The position numbers and the translations under genes are program-made. DNA of 64,000 nucleotides, from positions 263,330-327,329 of the forward strand of contig NZ_HG964446.1 in assembly GCF_000689255.1 (NCBI RefSeq). The letters are read 5' to 3'. The notes beneath the pieces are model-generated. The model had not been told where the DNA came from and did no database searches. It worked only from the letters and a program-made list of their open reading frames with translations. This DNA is from Mycobacterium triplex. Lineage in GTDB: Bacteria; Actinomycetota; Actinomycetes; Mycobacteriales; Mycobacteriaceae. This document shows, piece by piece, positions 17,901 to 26,856 of the stretch (its first letter is position 1; the number at the start of each line of letters is the position of its first letter).

Positions 17901-18289
17901 CCCTGCAGCAGTTGATGGGATCGCAGACACCGGTGCTGATGGACATCGCGACCGCCGCGAACTTCCCGTGCCAGCGCCCGTTCGCCGAACACCTTGGCGT
18001 TGCCGAACTTCCGGGGTACCGCATCCTTCCCGACCACAAGCAGACGGCGGCGTCGTCGAACGGGTGGCAGGCCGGCGAGGCCGGCGGCCCCTTCCTGTTC
18101 ACCCAGACGCTGTTGCGGACGTCGACGATCTCGACCTACCTGCGCGGCGACTGGTATCGCGATTGGGGATCCGTCGAGCAGTATTACCCACTGGTGCCGA
18201 GTGATCTCGCGCCGAACGCCGTCGTCGAACAGGGTGTGATGACCGTGAACGGCTGGAGCCGGCAAGGACCGATTCGGGCACTACCGTGA
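14960..18289 (+). CDS. embA: Arabinosyltransferase EmbA
   Basis: GT-C arabinosyltransferase. EmbA pairs with EmbB to form the alpha-1,3 branches of the arabinogalactan hexa-arabinoside, using DPA as donor at the periplasmic face. The 1109-residue protein shows the family N-terminal ectodomain, the acidic loop [16 protein letters not shown] near residue 285, a long membrane domain, and a C-terminal carbohydrate-binding module ([18 protein letters not shown]). GTG 14960 starts the protein; it has little upstream ribosome-binding sequence. Its end overlaps embB by GTGA (18286-18289), so the pair is translationally coupled. It stands immediately downstream of divergent embR rather than after embC. 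Confidence 0.95.
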   Translation: MPHDERSQRILRLVAVVAGLAGLLLCLVVPLLPVKQTTATIAWPQGSTAGPDGHVTQITAPLVSGAPRTLDISIPCPAMATLPAGGGLVISTLPTGGVDPGKNGLFVRADKDVVVVAFRDTVAAVAKRSAIAAGDCSVLHVWADAGAAGADFVGIPGAAGILSAEKKPQVGGIFTDLKVAAQPGLSARVDIDTRFITTPTALKKLVMATGVLAVLVAIVALAMLDRHGRGGTLVNWRSPVGWLSRYRPHPPRPGWRWATWLSDVGVIATLLIWHVIGAASSDDGYNLTIARVAPKAGYVANYYRYFGTTEAPFDWYLSVLSKLASVSTAGVWMRLPATLAGIACWLVISHWALRRLGPGKGGLGSNTVAVLTGGVVFLAAWLPFNNGLRPEPLIALGVIVTWMLVERAIALQRLAPAAVAIVVAMLTVTLAPQGLIAVAALLTGARAIATIIRRRRATDGLLAPLAVLAAALSLILVVVFRSQTLATVAESARIKYKVGPTIAWYQDWLRYYFLTVESNPDGSMARRFAVLVLFLCLFGMLVVLLRRGRVPGLASGPAWRLIGATALGLLLLTFTPTKWAVQFGAFASLGGTLGAVTAFAFARIGLHSRRNLTLYVTALLFLLAWATSGINGWFYVGNYGVPWFDIQPVVASQPVTSIFLALSIATGLLAAWQHFRMDYAGHTEIKESRRNRVLAATPLLVVATIMVLGEVGSLAKGAVFRYPLYTTAKANLAALSSGLSNTSCAMADDVLTEPDPNLGLLQPVSGQTFGPDGPLGGTNPVGFKPGGVGDDLRSYPVVTKPGVVNSDASPNKPNAAMSDSAGTAGGRGPVGVNGSNVALPFGLDPARTPVMGSYGENSLSATATSAWYQLPPDWKERTPERPLVVVSAAGAIWSYKEDGTFTYGQSLKLQWGVTRPDGTTQPLTEVQPIDIGPEPAWRNLRFPLTWAPPDANVARIVAYDPNLSEDQWFAFTPPRVPVLQTLQQLMGSQTPVLMDIATAANFPCQRPFAEHLGVAELPGYRILPDHKQTAASSNGWQAGEAGGPFLFTQTLLRTSTISTYLRGDWYRDWGSVEQYYPLVPSDLAPNAVVEQGVMTVNGWSRQGPIRALP

Positions 18290-21200
18290 GCGTCGTCATC
18301 GATACACCCGCCGAAGCCGCGCCGCGCGACGATGTCCGCGTCACCCGCTGGGTCGCCACGATCGCCGGGCTGATCGGCTTCGTGCTGTCGGTCGCGACAC
18401 CGCTGCTGCCCGTCGTGCAGACCACCGCGATGCTGAACTGGCCGCAGGGCGGCCAGCTGAATAGCGTTACGGCCCCGCTCATTTCGCTGAGCCCGGTCGA
18501 CGTGACGGCCAGCGTGCCGTGCGACGCGGTGCGTGGCGTGGCGCCCGAGGGCGGTGTGGTGCTGAGCACCGCACCCAAGAAGGGCAAGGACGCCGCACTC
18601 AACGCGCTGTTCGTCGTCGTCAACGCCAAGCGCGTCGACGTCACCGATCGAAACGTGGTGATCGCCAGCGCGTCGCGCGAGCAGGTCGAGTCCGAGCAAT
18701 GCCAGCGCATCGAGATAACCTCCACCCGCGCCGGCACTTTCGCCACCTTCGTCGGCTTGACCGACCCGGCGGGCAAACCGCTCGGCGGCGGGTTCAACGA
18801 CCCGAACCTGCGCCCGCAGATCGTCGGGGTGTTCACCGACCTGGTCGGTCCCGCACCGCCCGGATTGAAGTTCTCGTCGACCATCGACACCCGGTTCTCC
18901 ACCACCCCAACGACGTTGAAGCTGCTGGCGATGGTGGGCGCCATCCTGTCCACCATCGTCTCGCTGGTCGCGCTGTGGCGGCTGGACCAGCTGGACGGTC
19001 GCCGGATGCACCGGCTGATCCCGACGCGCTGGAAGAAATTCACCCTCGCCGACGCCACGGTGATCTTCGGATTCGTGCTGTGGCATGTGATCGGAGCGAA
19101 CTCCTCGGACGACGGCTACATCCTGGGTATGGCCCGGGTCGCCGACCACGCCGGCTACATGTCCAACTACTTCCGCTGGTTCGGCAGCCCGGAAGACCCC
19201 TTCGGTTGGTACTACAACTTGCTGGCGCTGATGACCCACGTCACCGACGCCAGCCTGTGGATGCGACTGCCCGACTTGGTCGCCGGGCTGGTGTGCTGGC
19301 TGCTGCTCTCGCGTGAGGTGCTGCCCCGGTTGGGGCCGGCGGTGACGTCGAGCAAGGCGGCGAATTGGGCGGCGGGCCTGGTGCTGCTGACCGCGTGGAT
19401 GCCGTTCGACAACGGGCTGCGTCCGGAGCCGATCATCGCCGTCGGTTCGCTTCTCACGTGGGTGCTGATCGAGCGCACGATGTGCGCCTCCCGGCTGACT
19501 CCGGCCGCCCTGGCCGTGGTCACCGCGGCATTCACCCTGGGTGTGCAGCCGACCGGGTTGATCGCGGTGGCCGCGCTGGTCGCCGGTGGTCGTCCGATCC
19601 TGCGTATTCTGGTGAAACGGCATCGCCTGGTCGGGACCTGGCCGCTGGTCGCCCCGATGCTGGCCGCCGGCACCGTCATCCTCACCGTGGTGTTCGCCGA
19701 CCAGACACTGTCAACGGTGTTGGAAGCCACCAGGATTCGCACCGCGATCGGTCCCAGCCAGGCGTGGTACACCGAGAACCTGCGCTACTACTACCTGATC
19801 CTGCCCACCGTCGACGGTTCGCTGTCGCGCCGGTTCGGGTTCCTGGTCACCGCGCTGTGTTTGTTCACCGCGGTGTTCATCATGTTGCGGCGCAAGCGAG
19901 TTCCGGGGGTCGCCCGCGGGCCGGCGTGGCGGCTGATGGGTGTCATCTTCGGCACCATGTTCTTTTTGATGTTCACCCCGACCAAGTGGGTGCACCACTT
20001 CGGGCTGTTCGCCGCGGTGGGTGCGGCGATGGCCGCCCTGACCACCGTGCTGGTGTCGCCTGCGGTGCTGCGCTGGTCGCGCAACCGGATGGCGTTCACC
20101 GCGGCGCTGATGTTCGTGCTGGCACTGTGTTTCGCCACCACCAACGGTTGGTGGTACGTCTCGAGCTACGGCGTGCCGTTCAACAGCTCCATGCCGAAAG
20201 TCGGCGGAATCTCAATCAGCACAATATTTTTCGCACTCTTTGTGATCACCGCAATCTATGCGGCCTGGTTGCACTTCGCCGACCCGAGCCACGGCGAGGG
20301 CCGGCTGGCGCGGGCGCTGACCGCGGCGCCGATCCCGCTCGCCGCCGGCTTCATGGCGCTGGTGTTCGTGGCGTCGATGACGGCGGGCATCGTGCGCCAG
20401 TACCCCACCTACTCCAATGCCTGGGACAACCTGCGCGAGTTCAGCGGCGGCTGCGGCCTGGCCGACGACGTCCTCGTCGAACCGGACAGCAATGTCGGCT
20501 TCATGACGCCGTATCCCGGCAGCTACTCCCCGCTGGGCGCGCTGGGTGGTATCAACCCGACGGGATTCACCGCGAACGGTGTACCGGAGCGCACGCTGGC
20601 CGAAGCGGTCCGGGAGACCGCCGTGCCGCAGCCCGGTACCGACTACGACTGGTACGGGCCGACCAAATTGACCGCGCCGGGGATCAACGGCTCACTGCTG
20701 CCGTTGCCCTACGGGCTGAACCCCGCACAGGTTCCGGTGGCCGGCAGTTACACCAGCGGCCCGCAACAGCAGAGCAGGCTCACCTCGGCGTGGTACCAGC
20801 TGCCCAAGCCCGACGCCGGGCATCCGCTGGTGGTGGTGACCGCCGCGGGCGCGATCGCCGGCAACAGCATCCTGCACCACCACACCACCGGGCAGACCGT
20901 GGAATTGGAATACGGCAAGCCCGGACCCGACGGCACCGTGGCGCCGGCCGGCCGGGTGGTGCCCTACGACCTCTACGGCGAGCAGCCGAAGGTGTGGCGC
21001 AACCTGCGGTTCGCCCGCTCCGAGATGCCGTCGGACACGATCGCGGTCCGGGTGGTGGCCGAGGACCTGTCGCTGACGCCGGACGACTGGATCGCGGTGA
21101 CGCCGCCGCGCGTACCCGAGCTGCGCTCGTTACAGGAGTACGTCGGCTCGACGCAGCCGGTGCTGATGGACTGGGCGGTCGGCCTGGCGTTCCCGTGCCA

Positions 21201-21507
21201 GCAGCCGATGCTGCACGTCAACGGCGTCACCGAAATCCCGAAGTTCCGCATCACGCCGGACTACACGGCCAAAAAGCAGGACACCGACACCTGGCAGGAC
21301 GGCGTCAACGGCGGCCTGCTCGGCATCACCGACCTGCTGCTGCGCGCCCACGTGATGTCGACCTACCTGTCCCACGACTGGGGCCGCGACTGGGGGTCGC
21401 TGCGCAGGTTCGACACCATCGCCGACGCCCAGCCCGCGCAGATCGACCTGGGCACCGCGACCCGCAGCGGATGGTGGTCGCCCGGCCAGATCCGGATCAA
21501 GCCGTAA
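18286..21507 (+). CDS. embB: Arabinosyltransferase EmbB
   Basis: Main ethambutol target; forms a heterodimer with EmbA. The 1073 residues have the family layout with the catalytic acidic loop [20 protein letters not shown] near residue 280, [11 protein letters not shown] near 570, and a C-terminal carbohydrate-binding region. By counting, Met282 matches M. tuberculosis Met306 and Gln473 matches Gln497, both conserved. The position matching Gly406 is Pro382 (context GLRPEPII). EmbA and EmbC in this window also have RPEP there. The protein is about 25 residues shorter at the N-terminus than the M. tuberculosis form. Confidence 0.95.
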   Translation: MSVVIDTPAEAAPRDDVRVTRWVATIAGLIGFVLSVATPLLPVVQTTAMLNWPQGGQLNSVTAPLISLSPVDVTASVPCDAVRGVAPEGGVVLSTAPKKGKDAALNALFVVVNAKRVDVTDRNVVIASASREQVESEQCQRIEITSTRAGTFATFVGLTDPAGKPLGGGFNDPNLRPQIVGVFTDLVGPAPPGLKFSSTIDTRFSTTPTTLKLLAMVGAILSTIVSLVALWRLDQLDGRRMHRLIPTRWKKFTLADATVIFGFVLWHVIGANSSDDGYILGMARVADHAGYMSNYFRWFGSPEDPFGWYYNLLALMTHVTDASLWMRLPDLVAGLVCWLLLSREVLPRLGPAVTSSKAANWAAGLVLLTAWMPFDNGLRPEPIIAVGSLLTWVLIERTMCASRLTPAALAVVTAAFTLGVQPTGLIAVAALVAGGRPILRILVKRHRLVGTWPLVAPMLAAGTVILTVVFADQTLSTVLEATRIRTAIGPSQAWYTENLRYYYLILPTVDGSLSRRFGFLVTALCLFTAVFIMLRRKRVPGVARGPAWRLMGVIFGTMFFLMFTPTKWVHHFGLFAAVGAAMAALTTVLVSPAVLRWSRNRMAFTAALMFVLALCFATTNGWWYVSSYGVPFNSSMPKVGGISISTIFFALFVITAIYAAWLHFADPSHGEGRLARALTAAPIPLAAGFMALVFVASMTAGIVRQYPTYSNAWDNLREFSGGCGLADDVLVEPDSNVGFMTPYPGSYSPLGALGGINPTGFTANGVPERTLAEAVRETAVPQPGTDYDWYGPTKLTAPGINGSLLPLPYGLNPAQVPVAGSYTSGPQQQSRLTSAWYQLPKPDAGHPLVVVTAAGAIAGNSILHHHTTGQTVELEYGKPGPDGTVAPAGRVVPYDLYGEQPKVWRNLRFARSEMPSDTIAVRVVAEDLSLTPDDWIAVTPPRVPELRSLQEYVGSTQPVLMDWAVGLAFPCQQPMLHVNGVTEIPKFRITPDYTAKKQDTDTWQDGVNGGLLGITDLLLRAHVMSTYLSHDWGRDWGSLRRFDTIADAQPAQIDLGTATRSGWWSPGQIRIKP

Positions 21508-21625
21508 ATTGGCCCGGCAAATACCGCCTTAATTTGTCACCGGTCGAATAAAAGCATTTAATTTACGCCTTAGTAATTCGGTGAATTGGTTTAAATTCGA
21601 CAAATAAAGGTCAATATCTACTCCG
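21508..21625. promoter_or_regulatory. AT-rich region between embB and a secreted-protein gene
   Basis: By hand count about 36% GC over ~118 bases, against roughly two-thirds GC in the surrounding genes. It holds several TTAATTT and AAATT runs. It probably serves as the promoter of the following gene, or as a site for an AT-binding nucleoid protein such as Lsr2. Confidence 0.45.
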
Positions 21626-21666
21626 CTGTGATTCGGGGAGCGCAGCTGGGAGGGATTGCGGGACTC

Positions 21667-22173
21667 ATGCACACACGGAAACGACTAGCCGCATGCGCAG
21701 CGGCCTTCACGGCGGCGATGTCTTCAGTGGCGACGGTGGGGATCGCCATCGCCGGGGCCGAAAGCGGGACGATCGTCGTGTTGGACAGCAAGCTCAGGCG
21801 TTGTGATTTCAGTCTGGTCAGCACCGTGCCGATGGTCCCGCGGTCCGCCCTGGGCACCGGTCAGGTCATCGTTCATACCTCGGGGGGTCAAGCGTTCGCG
21901 GAGGTGCATCTGTCCGATGCGCCTGCCCCGGGAACCCATTTCGACGTCGGCCTGATCCAGGAACCCCGGCCGGCCGCCGGCAATTGCGGACCCGGGGACC
22001 CGGGCACCGCCTTTTCCGGCTTGGATACCGACGCGGCGGGCAACGGAACGGTGACCGTTTCGGACACTATTCGGCCGGGCACGACGGGCGTGTGGGTAAT
22101 TGTCCAGCGCCCCAATCCGAATTCCCAAAACCCGGCGGAGTTCTACACGTCCGAGTTCGTCGCGCCGGTCTGA
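21667..22173 (+). CDS. Secreted protein of unknown function
   Basis: About 168 residues. The first ~32 are a signal peptide (MHTRKRLAACAAAFTAAMSS). The mature part is beta-rich, with two cysteines (LRRCDFSLVS and AAGNCGPGDPG) that could form a disulphide, and ends in TSEFVAPV. The pattern resembles small exported mycobacterial proteins, but I do not recognise a named family. GGGAGGGA at 21648-21655 supports ATG 21667; an in-frame GTG at 21628 is an alternative. It follows a strongly AT-rich stretch. Confidence 0.6.
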   Translation: MHTRKRLAACAAAFTAAMSSVATVGIAIAGAESGTIVVLDSKLRRCDFSLVSTVPMVPRSALGTGQVIVHTSGGQAFAEVHLSDAPAPGTHFDVGLIQEPRPAAGNCGPGDPGTAFSGLDTDAAGNGTVTVSDTIRPGTTGVWVIVQRPNPNSQNPAEFYTSEFVAPV

Positions 22174-22188
22174 CTCGGGCGCTCGTGC

Positions 22189-23964
22189 TCACTTGAGCGT
22201 CAGCACTTCCTCGCTGAGCTGGGCCACCCGGTGGGCCAATACGCGGCCGATGTTCGTGTGAATCTGCAGCGCGATGCCCGGGCGGTCACGGCTCAATTCG
22301 TTGAGCGCGGCGACCTCCAACTCGAAGCAGACGCAGGGCGTCGCGGCGCGGACTCTGGCGGTTCGGGTGCCGCCGTAGAGCGCGGCCATTTCACCGAACG
22401 TCGCACCCGGCCCGAACGTGGTCGCCCGGTGAAACGACTCACCCATGGCCAACACGACGTCGACGGAGCCCGCGATCACAAAATAGATCCGGTCCGCGTG
22501 GTCGCCCACGTCGAAGATCACCGCGCCCTTTTGGTAGTCGGTGTAGGTGCCGGCCGCCTCGATCAGGGCCAAGAAGTCGGCGTCCGCGCCGTCCAGCACC
22601 TCGACATCGGCGAGTGCGCAGCGCGCCATACCCGGTTCGAGACTTGATCGTTCGAGCAGTTGGTTCTCCCGCCATTCGAGCGCATCGCTGTGCGACTCGA
22701 ACGACACCGCATCGAGGATTTCCGCCACTTCGGGTGGGGCGCCGACCAGCACCAGCTCAGCCCGTGACGACTCCAACAACGCGCCGATAGCGCGTAGCAG
22801 CGACGCGCCGCTGCGATCGACGGTATTGACCCGGCGGAAATCCAGGATCAACACCTCGGCACGGTCCAGCTCCGCGGCGACGGCCCGGCTCAACACCTCG
22901 CACGAACCGAAGCGCAGCTGACCTTGCAACTCAAACACTTTCGTGGTGCTCCCGAGCCGCTTGAGGGCATCGTCTTGCGCTGCCAGCCGATGTCGCTTCG
23001 ACCGGACGGCATCGCCGCCGTAGGCGCGACGCACCACGGATGTGTCGGAGGCCGGCGGGCTCAACAGATGCAAGCTGAAACGGTCCGAGATCTCCCGGCA
23101 GAATGCGAGCCCGCGCACGCTGTTGCCGTGTCCGTCGAGCGGGGGCGAGAAGATGGCCAGGCCGAACTGCCCCGGCAGCACTGCGAGCACCGCCCCGGAT
23201 ACCCCGCTCTTCGCGGGAAGTCCCACGCTGTAGAGCCACTCGCCCGCGTAGTCGTACATGCCGCAGGTGCTCATCGCGCTCAGCACCCGCACCACATTCG
23301 CCTCGCTGACAGCACGCTCGCCGGTCATCGGGTTGACGCCGCGGTTCGCCAGCGTCGCGCCCATCGTTGCGAGATCGCGGGTGTCGACCAGCAAGGCGCA
23401 CTGCCGGAAATACGCCTGCAGGGTGGTCTCGACTTCGGTCTCGAGCATGCCGAAGTTGCGCATCAAGTATGCGATTGCCCGGTTGCGGTCGCCGCTGTCG
23501 GACTCGGAGCGACGCACCACCTCGTCGAGCTCGAGCGCGCGCCCGGCGAACCGGGCAAAAGCGGCCGCGACCGAATCCGTATCACCGAGCAGGCTCGTGG
23601 TGAGGATCGCGCCCGCGTTCACCATGGGGTTGTACGGGCGGCGGGTATTCATGTCGAACTCGATGGCGTTAAACGGATCTCCCGATGGTTCGACGCCGAT
23701 TCGCTGCAGCACCGCGTCGATGCCGCGCTGTTCCAGGGCAATGGCATAGGCGAATGGCTTCGACACCGACTGGATGGTGAAGCCTTGCTTGAAGTCCCCA
23801 ATGTCATATCGGTGGTTGTCCACGGTCACCAGGCTGACGCCGAACCAGTCCGGGTCGGCGGCTTGCAGCGCGGGGATGTAGTCGGCGACCTCGCCCTGAT
23901 GGATGCCGGCGACGTGGTCGAAAATGGCATTGAGTTCAGCTTCTAGCGGTAGCTGCATTCGCAT
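22189..23964 (-). CDS. glsA: Glutaminase fused to STAS and cyclic-nucleotide-binding domains
   Basis: A 591-residue three-domain protein. Residues 1-~305 are a serine-type glutaminase (glutamine to glutamate plus ammonia), with the S-x-x-K motif Ser66-Val-Ser-Lys69 (GFTIQSVSKP), NPMVNAGAI and LPAKSGVSGAV. Residues ~330-435 resemble an anti-sigma-antagonist STAS domain (ELDRAEVLILDFRRVNTVDRSG). Residues ~455-580 are a cyclic-nucleotide-binding fold (KGAVIFDVGDHADRIYFVIAG, FGPGATFGEMAALYGGTRTAR). The R-T-A-R/E pattern fits nucleotide binding. GGAAGG four bases before ATG 23964 supports the start. The extra domains suggest control of glutamine breakdown by cAMP or partner binding; that is inference. 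Confidence 0.88.
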   Translation of the reverse strand: MRMQLPLEAELNAIFDHVAGIHQGEVADYIPALQAADPDWFGVSLVTVDNHRYDIGDFKQGFTIQSVSKPFAYAIALEQRGIDAVLQRIGVEPSGDPFNAIEFDMNTRRPYNPMVNAGAILTTSLLGDTDSVAAAFARFAGRALELDEVVRRSESDSGDRNRAIAYLMRNFGMLETEVETTLQAYFRQCALLVDTRDLATMGATLANRGVNPMTGERAVSEANVVRVLSAMSTCGMYDYAGEWLYSVGLPAKSGVSGAVLAVLPGQFGLAIFSPPLDGHGNSVRGLAFCREISDRFSLHLLSPPASDTSVVRRAYGGDAVRSKRHRLAAQDDALKRLGSTTKVFELQGQLRFGSCEVLSRAVAAELDRAEVLILDFRRVNTVDRSGASLLRAIGALLESSRAELVLVGAPPEVAEILDAVSFESHSDALEWRENQLLERSSLEPGMARCALADVEVLDGADADFLALIEAAGTYTDYQKGAVIFDVGDHADRIYFVIAGSVDVVLAMGESFHRATTFGPGATFGEMAALYGGTRTARVRAATPCVCFELEVAALNELSRDRPGIALQIHTNIGRVLAHRVAQLSEEVLTLK

Positions 23965-24120
23965 TTCACCTTCCGTCGGAGTTTGCGAAACGTACTACGT
24001 TCCGGCGTATGCCAATTGGCCTAACGAGGTCGATCGGTGAAACGCGTCCTGACCGACAAGAAGCCGCCAACCCTACAATCGGCGTAGGCCGGAGCCAGCG
24101 GCTTGACATAGGAGAAAGCC

Positions 24121-25902
24121 ATGAGCGAGTACGACCTGGAGGCCGTCGACCGGCTGCCCTTCTCCACGCCGGAAAAGTCGCAGCGCTACCGGACCGACAA
24201 CTACACCGGCGCGGTCGGCCTGAACTGGTATCTGACCGACCCCACGCTGCGGTTCACGATGAACTACTACCTGCGGCCCGACGAATTAGCCGTCGTAGAG
24301 CCACATTTGACCAGCATCGGTGAACTGATGGGCGGCCCGGTGGCCCGCTGGGCCGACGAGACGGACCGCAACCCGCCACGGCTGGAGCGCTACGACCGGT
24401 GGGGGCACGACGTCAGTCAGGTCGTCATGCCGGCGTCGTTCACGCAGTCCAAGCGCGCGGTCCTGGACGCGCAGCAGGCGTTGCGCGCCGACGCGCGCGC
24501 CGCGAAGGTGAGCTCCGGGCTGGCGCTGTTCGCGTCCAACTATCTACTCAACCAGGCCGACATCGGAATGGGGTGCGCGCTGGGCACCGGCGGCGGGATG
24601 GTCCAGTCCCTGGTGGCCGCGTACGCGCCGGCCGACGTGGCCGAGTACGTGTCGGCCAAGTTCGCCTCCGGCGAGTGGGCTGGAGAGACCGCGCAGCTGC
24701 TGACCGAACGCACCGGCGGCTCCGACCTGGGCGCGCTGGAGACGACGGCGACACGCAGCGGGGACGCCTGGCTTCTCAACGGCTTCAAGTGGTTTGCCTC
24801 CAACTGCGCCGGCGAGGCGCTCGTCGTCCTGGCCAAACCCGAGGGCGCCCCGGACTCTTCGCGCGGGGTAGCGAATTTCCTAGTGCTGCGCACCCGCCGC
24901 GACGGCTCGCGCAACGGGGTGCGGGTGCGGCGCCTGAAGGACAAGCTCGGCACCCGGTCGGTGGCCTCCGGCGAGGTCGAGTTCGTCGACGCCGAGGCGT
25001 TTCTGCTGTCCGAGAAGCCGACCGGTCCAGAAGGCCAAGCGGGTCCGTCCGACGGCAAGGGCCTGGGCCGGATGATGGAGCTGACCAACGCCGCGCGCCT
25101 GGGCATCGCGTTGTTCGGGCTGGGCAATGCGCGCCGCGCGTTGGTCGAGTCGCTGTGCTACGCGCGGCAACGCCATGCGTTCGGCGGTGCGCTGATTGAC
25201 AAGCCGCTGATGCGGCGCAAGCTGGCCGAGCTGATCGTCGACGTCGAAGCCGCGCAGGCAATGGTTTTCGACGGCACCGGCGCGCCCAACCATCGCCAGC
25301 CCCGCAGCCTGCGGCAGCGCATCGCGGTACCCGTCACCAAACTCAAGGTGTGCCGGCTGGGGATCACCGCGGCCTCGGATGCGATCGAAATCCACGGCGG
25401 CAACGGCTATATCGAGACCTGGCCGGTGGCAAGGCTGCTGCGCGACGCCCAGGTGAACACGATTTGGGAAGGGCCCGACAATATCCTGTGCCTCGACGTG
25501 CGCCGCGGCATCGAGCAGACCCGGGCCCACGAGACGTTGTTGGCGCGGCTGCACGACGCGGTGTCGGTCTCCGACGACGACGAGACCACCGCCCTGGTGG
25601 CCCGCCGGATCGAGGACCTCGACGCCGCCATCACGGCCTGGACCAAACTCGACAGCGCCGTCGCCGAGGCCCGGCTGTTCCCGCTGGCCCAGTTCATGGG
25701 CGACGTGTACGCGGGCGCGCTGCTGATCGAACAGGCGGCCTGGGAGCGGCAGACCCGCGGCGGCGAGCGCAAGGCACTGGTGGCCGCCGCCTACGCGCAG
25801 CGGTATCTCGCCGACCGCGGGCCGCTACGCGGTATCGACGCCGACTCCGACGTGGCACTGGAGCGCTTCGACGAGCTGGTGGACGGCGCGCTGACGCTGT
25901 GA
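24121..25902 (+). CDS. fadE35: Acyl-CoA dehydrogenase FadE35
   Basis: A 593-residue acyl-CoA dehydrogenase with an extended N-terminal part, resembling the AidB/FadE type. Seen are LTERTGGSDLGALETTATR (FAD and substrate region), WLLNGFKWFAS, RLKDKLGTRSVASGEVEF, and the FAD-contacting C-terminal helix EIHGGNGYIETWPVARLLRDA with the conserved NTIWEG. In M. tuberculosis fadE35 occupies the same place upstream of accD4. AGGAGA at 24110-24115 supports the ATG. Substrate is unknown; the neighbourhood suggests a lipid or envelope role. Confidence 0.9.
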   Translation: MSEYDLEAVDRLPFSTPEKSQRYRTDNYTGAVGLNWYLTDPTLRFTMNYYLRPDELAVVEPHLTSIGELMGGPVARWADETDRNPPRLERYDRWGHDVSQVVMPASFTQSKRAVLDAQQALRADARAAKVSSGLALFASNYLLNQADIGMGCALGTGGGMVQSLVAAYAPADVAEYVSAKFASGEWAGETAQLLTERTGGSDLGALETTATRSGDAWLLNGFKWFASNCAGEALVVLAKPEGAPDSSRGVANFLVLRTRRDGSRNGVRVRRLKDKLGTRSVASGEVEFVDAEAFLLSEKPTGPEGQAGPSDGKGLGRMMELTNAARLGIALFGLGNARRALVESLCYARQRHAFGGALIDKPLMRRKLAELIVDVEAAQAMVFDGTGAPNHRQPRSLRQRIAVPVTKLKVCRLGITAASDAIEIHGGNGYIETWPVARLLRDAQVNTIWEGPDNILCLDVRRGIEQTRAHETLLARLHDAVSVSDDDETTALVARRIEDLDAAITAWTKLDSAVAEARLFPLAQFMGDVYAGALLIEQAAWERQTRGGERKALVAAAYAQRYLADRGPLRGIDADSDVALERFDELVDGALTL

Positions 25903-25965
25903 CACCGATAGTCAGTGGACCCACTGCCCTCGGCGAAGCGCTGCAACCGTGTTCGTCTTAGAGTG

Positions 25966-26838
25966 ATGCATATGGCTGAGGAGCTGACGCCGCATTTCGA
26001 GGACGTGCAGGCGCACTACGACCTATCCGACGACTTCTTCCGTCTGTTCCTCGACCGCACCCAGATGTATACCTGCGCCTATTGGCTTGGCGGCGAGGAC
26101 ATGACGCTGGAAGAGGCGCAGATCGCCAAGATCGACCTCTCGCTCGGCAAGCTCGGCCTGCAGCCCGGCATGACGCTGCTGGACCTCGGCTGCGGCTGGG
26201 GCGCCGCCATGAAGCGGGCCATCGAGAAATACGACGTCAACGTCGTCGGCTTGACGTTGTCCAAGAATCAAGCCGCCCACGCCCAGAAGATGCTCGACGA
26301 AATGGACAGCCCGCGTTCCAAGCGGGTGCTGCTCGAGGGCTGGGAGCGGTTTCACGACCCGGTGGACCGGATCGTGGCGATCGGCCCGCTCGAGCATGTC
26401 GGCTACGACCGTTACGCCGCCTTCTTCGAGAGGGCCTACGAGCTGCTGCCGGCCGGTGGCACATTCTTGCTGCACACCATCACCGTCTTGTCGGAGAAGG
26501 AAATCATCGCGTCGGGATTGCCGCTGACTCCGGCGATAGTCGAGTTCAGCGACTTCATGAAGACCGAGATCTTCCCCGGCGGTTACCTGCCGACCATCGA
26601 CATGGTGAAGGAGTTCTCGGCGAAGGCCGGCTTCAAGCTGAAGCGTCGCCAGTCGCTGCAGCGGCATTACGCAAAGACTCTGGACGTATGGGCCGCCGGC
26701 CTCTCCGCACACAAGGACGAGGCCATCGCGATCCAGTCCGAAGAGGTCTACGAGATGTACATGAAGTACCTCACCGGCTGCGCGAACCTCTTCCGCAAGG
26801 GCTACACCGACCTCAACCAATTCACCCTGCGCAAGTAG
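25966..26838 (+). CDS. Mycolic acid-type SAM methyltransferase (CmaA/UmaA family)
   Basis: A 290-residue protein of the cyclopropane-mycolic-acid-synthase/UmaA family. The SAM motif is LLDLGCGWGAAMKRA; GLTLSKNQAAHAQ, GWERFHDPVDRI and TEIFPGGYLPTI are family signatures. The Glu of PLEHVGYDRY matches the bicarbonate-binding Glu of CmaA1. It lacks the extra loop seen in CmaA2-type enzymes, so it resembles UmaA in layout. It probably modifies the meromycolate chain (methylation or cyclopropanation); the exact product cannot be told. It converges on accD4 with a shared hairpin. ATG 25966 or 25972 may be the start; the ribosome site is weak. Confidence 0.85.
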   Translation: MHMAEELTPHFEDVQAHYDLSDDFFRLFLDRTQMYTCAYWLGGEDMTLEEAQIAKIDLSLGKLGLQPGMTLLDLGCGWGAAMKRAIEKYDVNVVGLTLSKNQAAHAQKMLDEMDSPRSKRVLLEGWERFHDPVDRIVAIGPLEHVGYDRYAAFFERAYELLPAGGTFLLHTITVLSEKEIIASGLPLTPAIVEFSDFMKTEIFPGGYLPTIDMVKEFSAKAGFKLKRRQSLQRHYAKTLDVWAAGLSAHKDEAIAIQSEEVYEMYMKYLTGCANLFRKGYTDLNQFTLRK

Positions 26839-26839
26839 C

Positions 26840-26856
26840 AGCCCACGTGTTGGGCT
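26840..26856. terminator. Hairpin between convergent methyltransferase and accD4
   Basis: AGCCCA (26840-26845), loop CGTGT, TGGGCT (26851-26856). The short perfect stem sits between the two converging stop codons and partly overlaps that of accD4, so it could end transcription from both sides. No U tract. Confidence 0.4.

Noticed and set aside
18184..19623. A 479-codon frame opposite embA/embB
   Set aside because: Shadow frame with low-complexity His/Gln/Arg content; the Emb proteins on the other strand are certain.
23985..24005. Short AACGT-N3-ACGTT palindrome between the glutaminase and fadE35 genes
   Set aside because: Five-base arms are too common by chance in this sequence to claim an operator.
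24000..24120. A possible TTGACA promoter box right before fadE35 (24103-24108)
   Set aside because: Too close to the start codon to serve as a -35 box; there is no room for a -10 element and leader.
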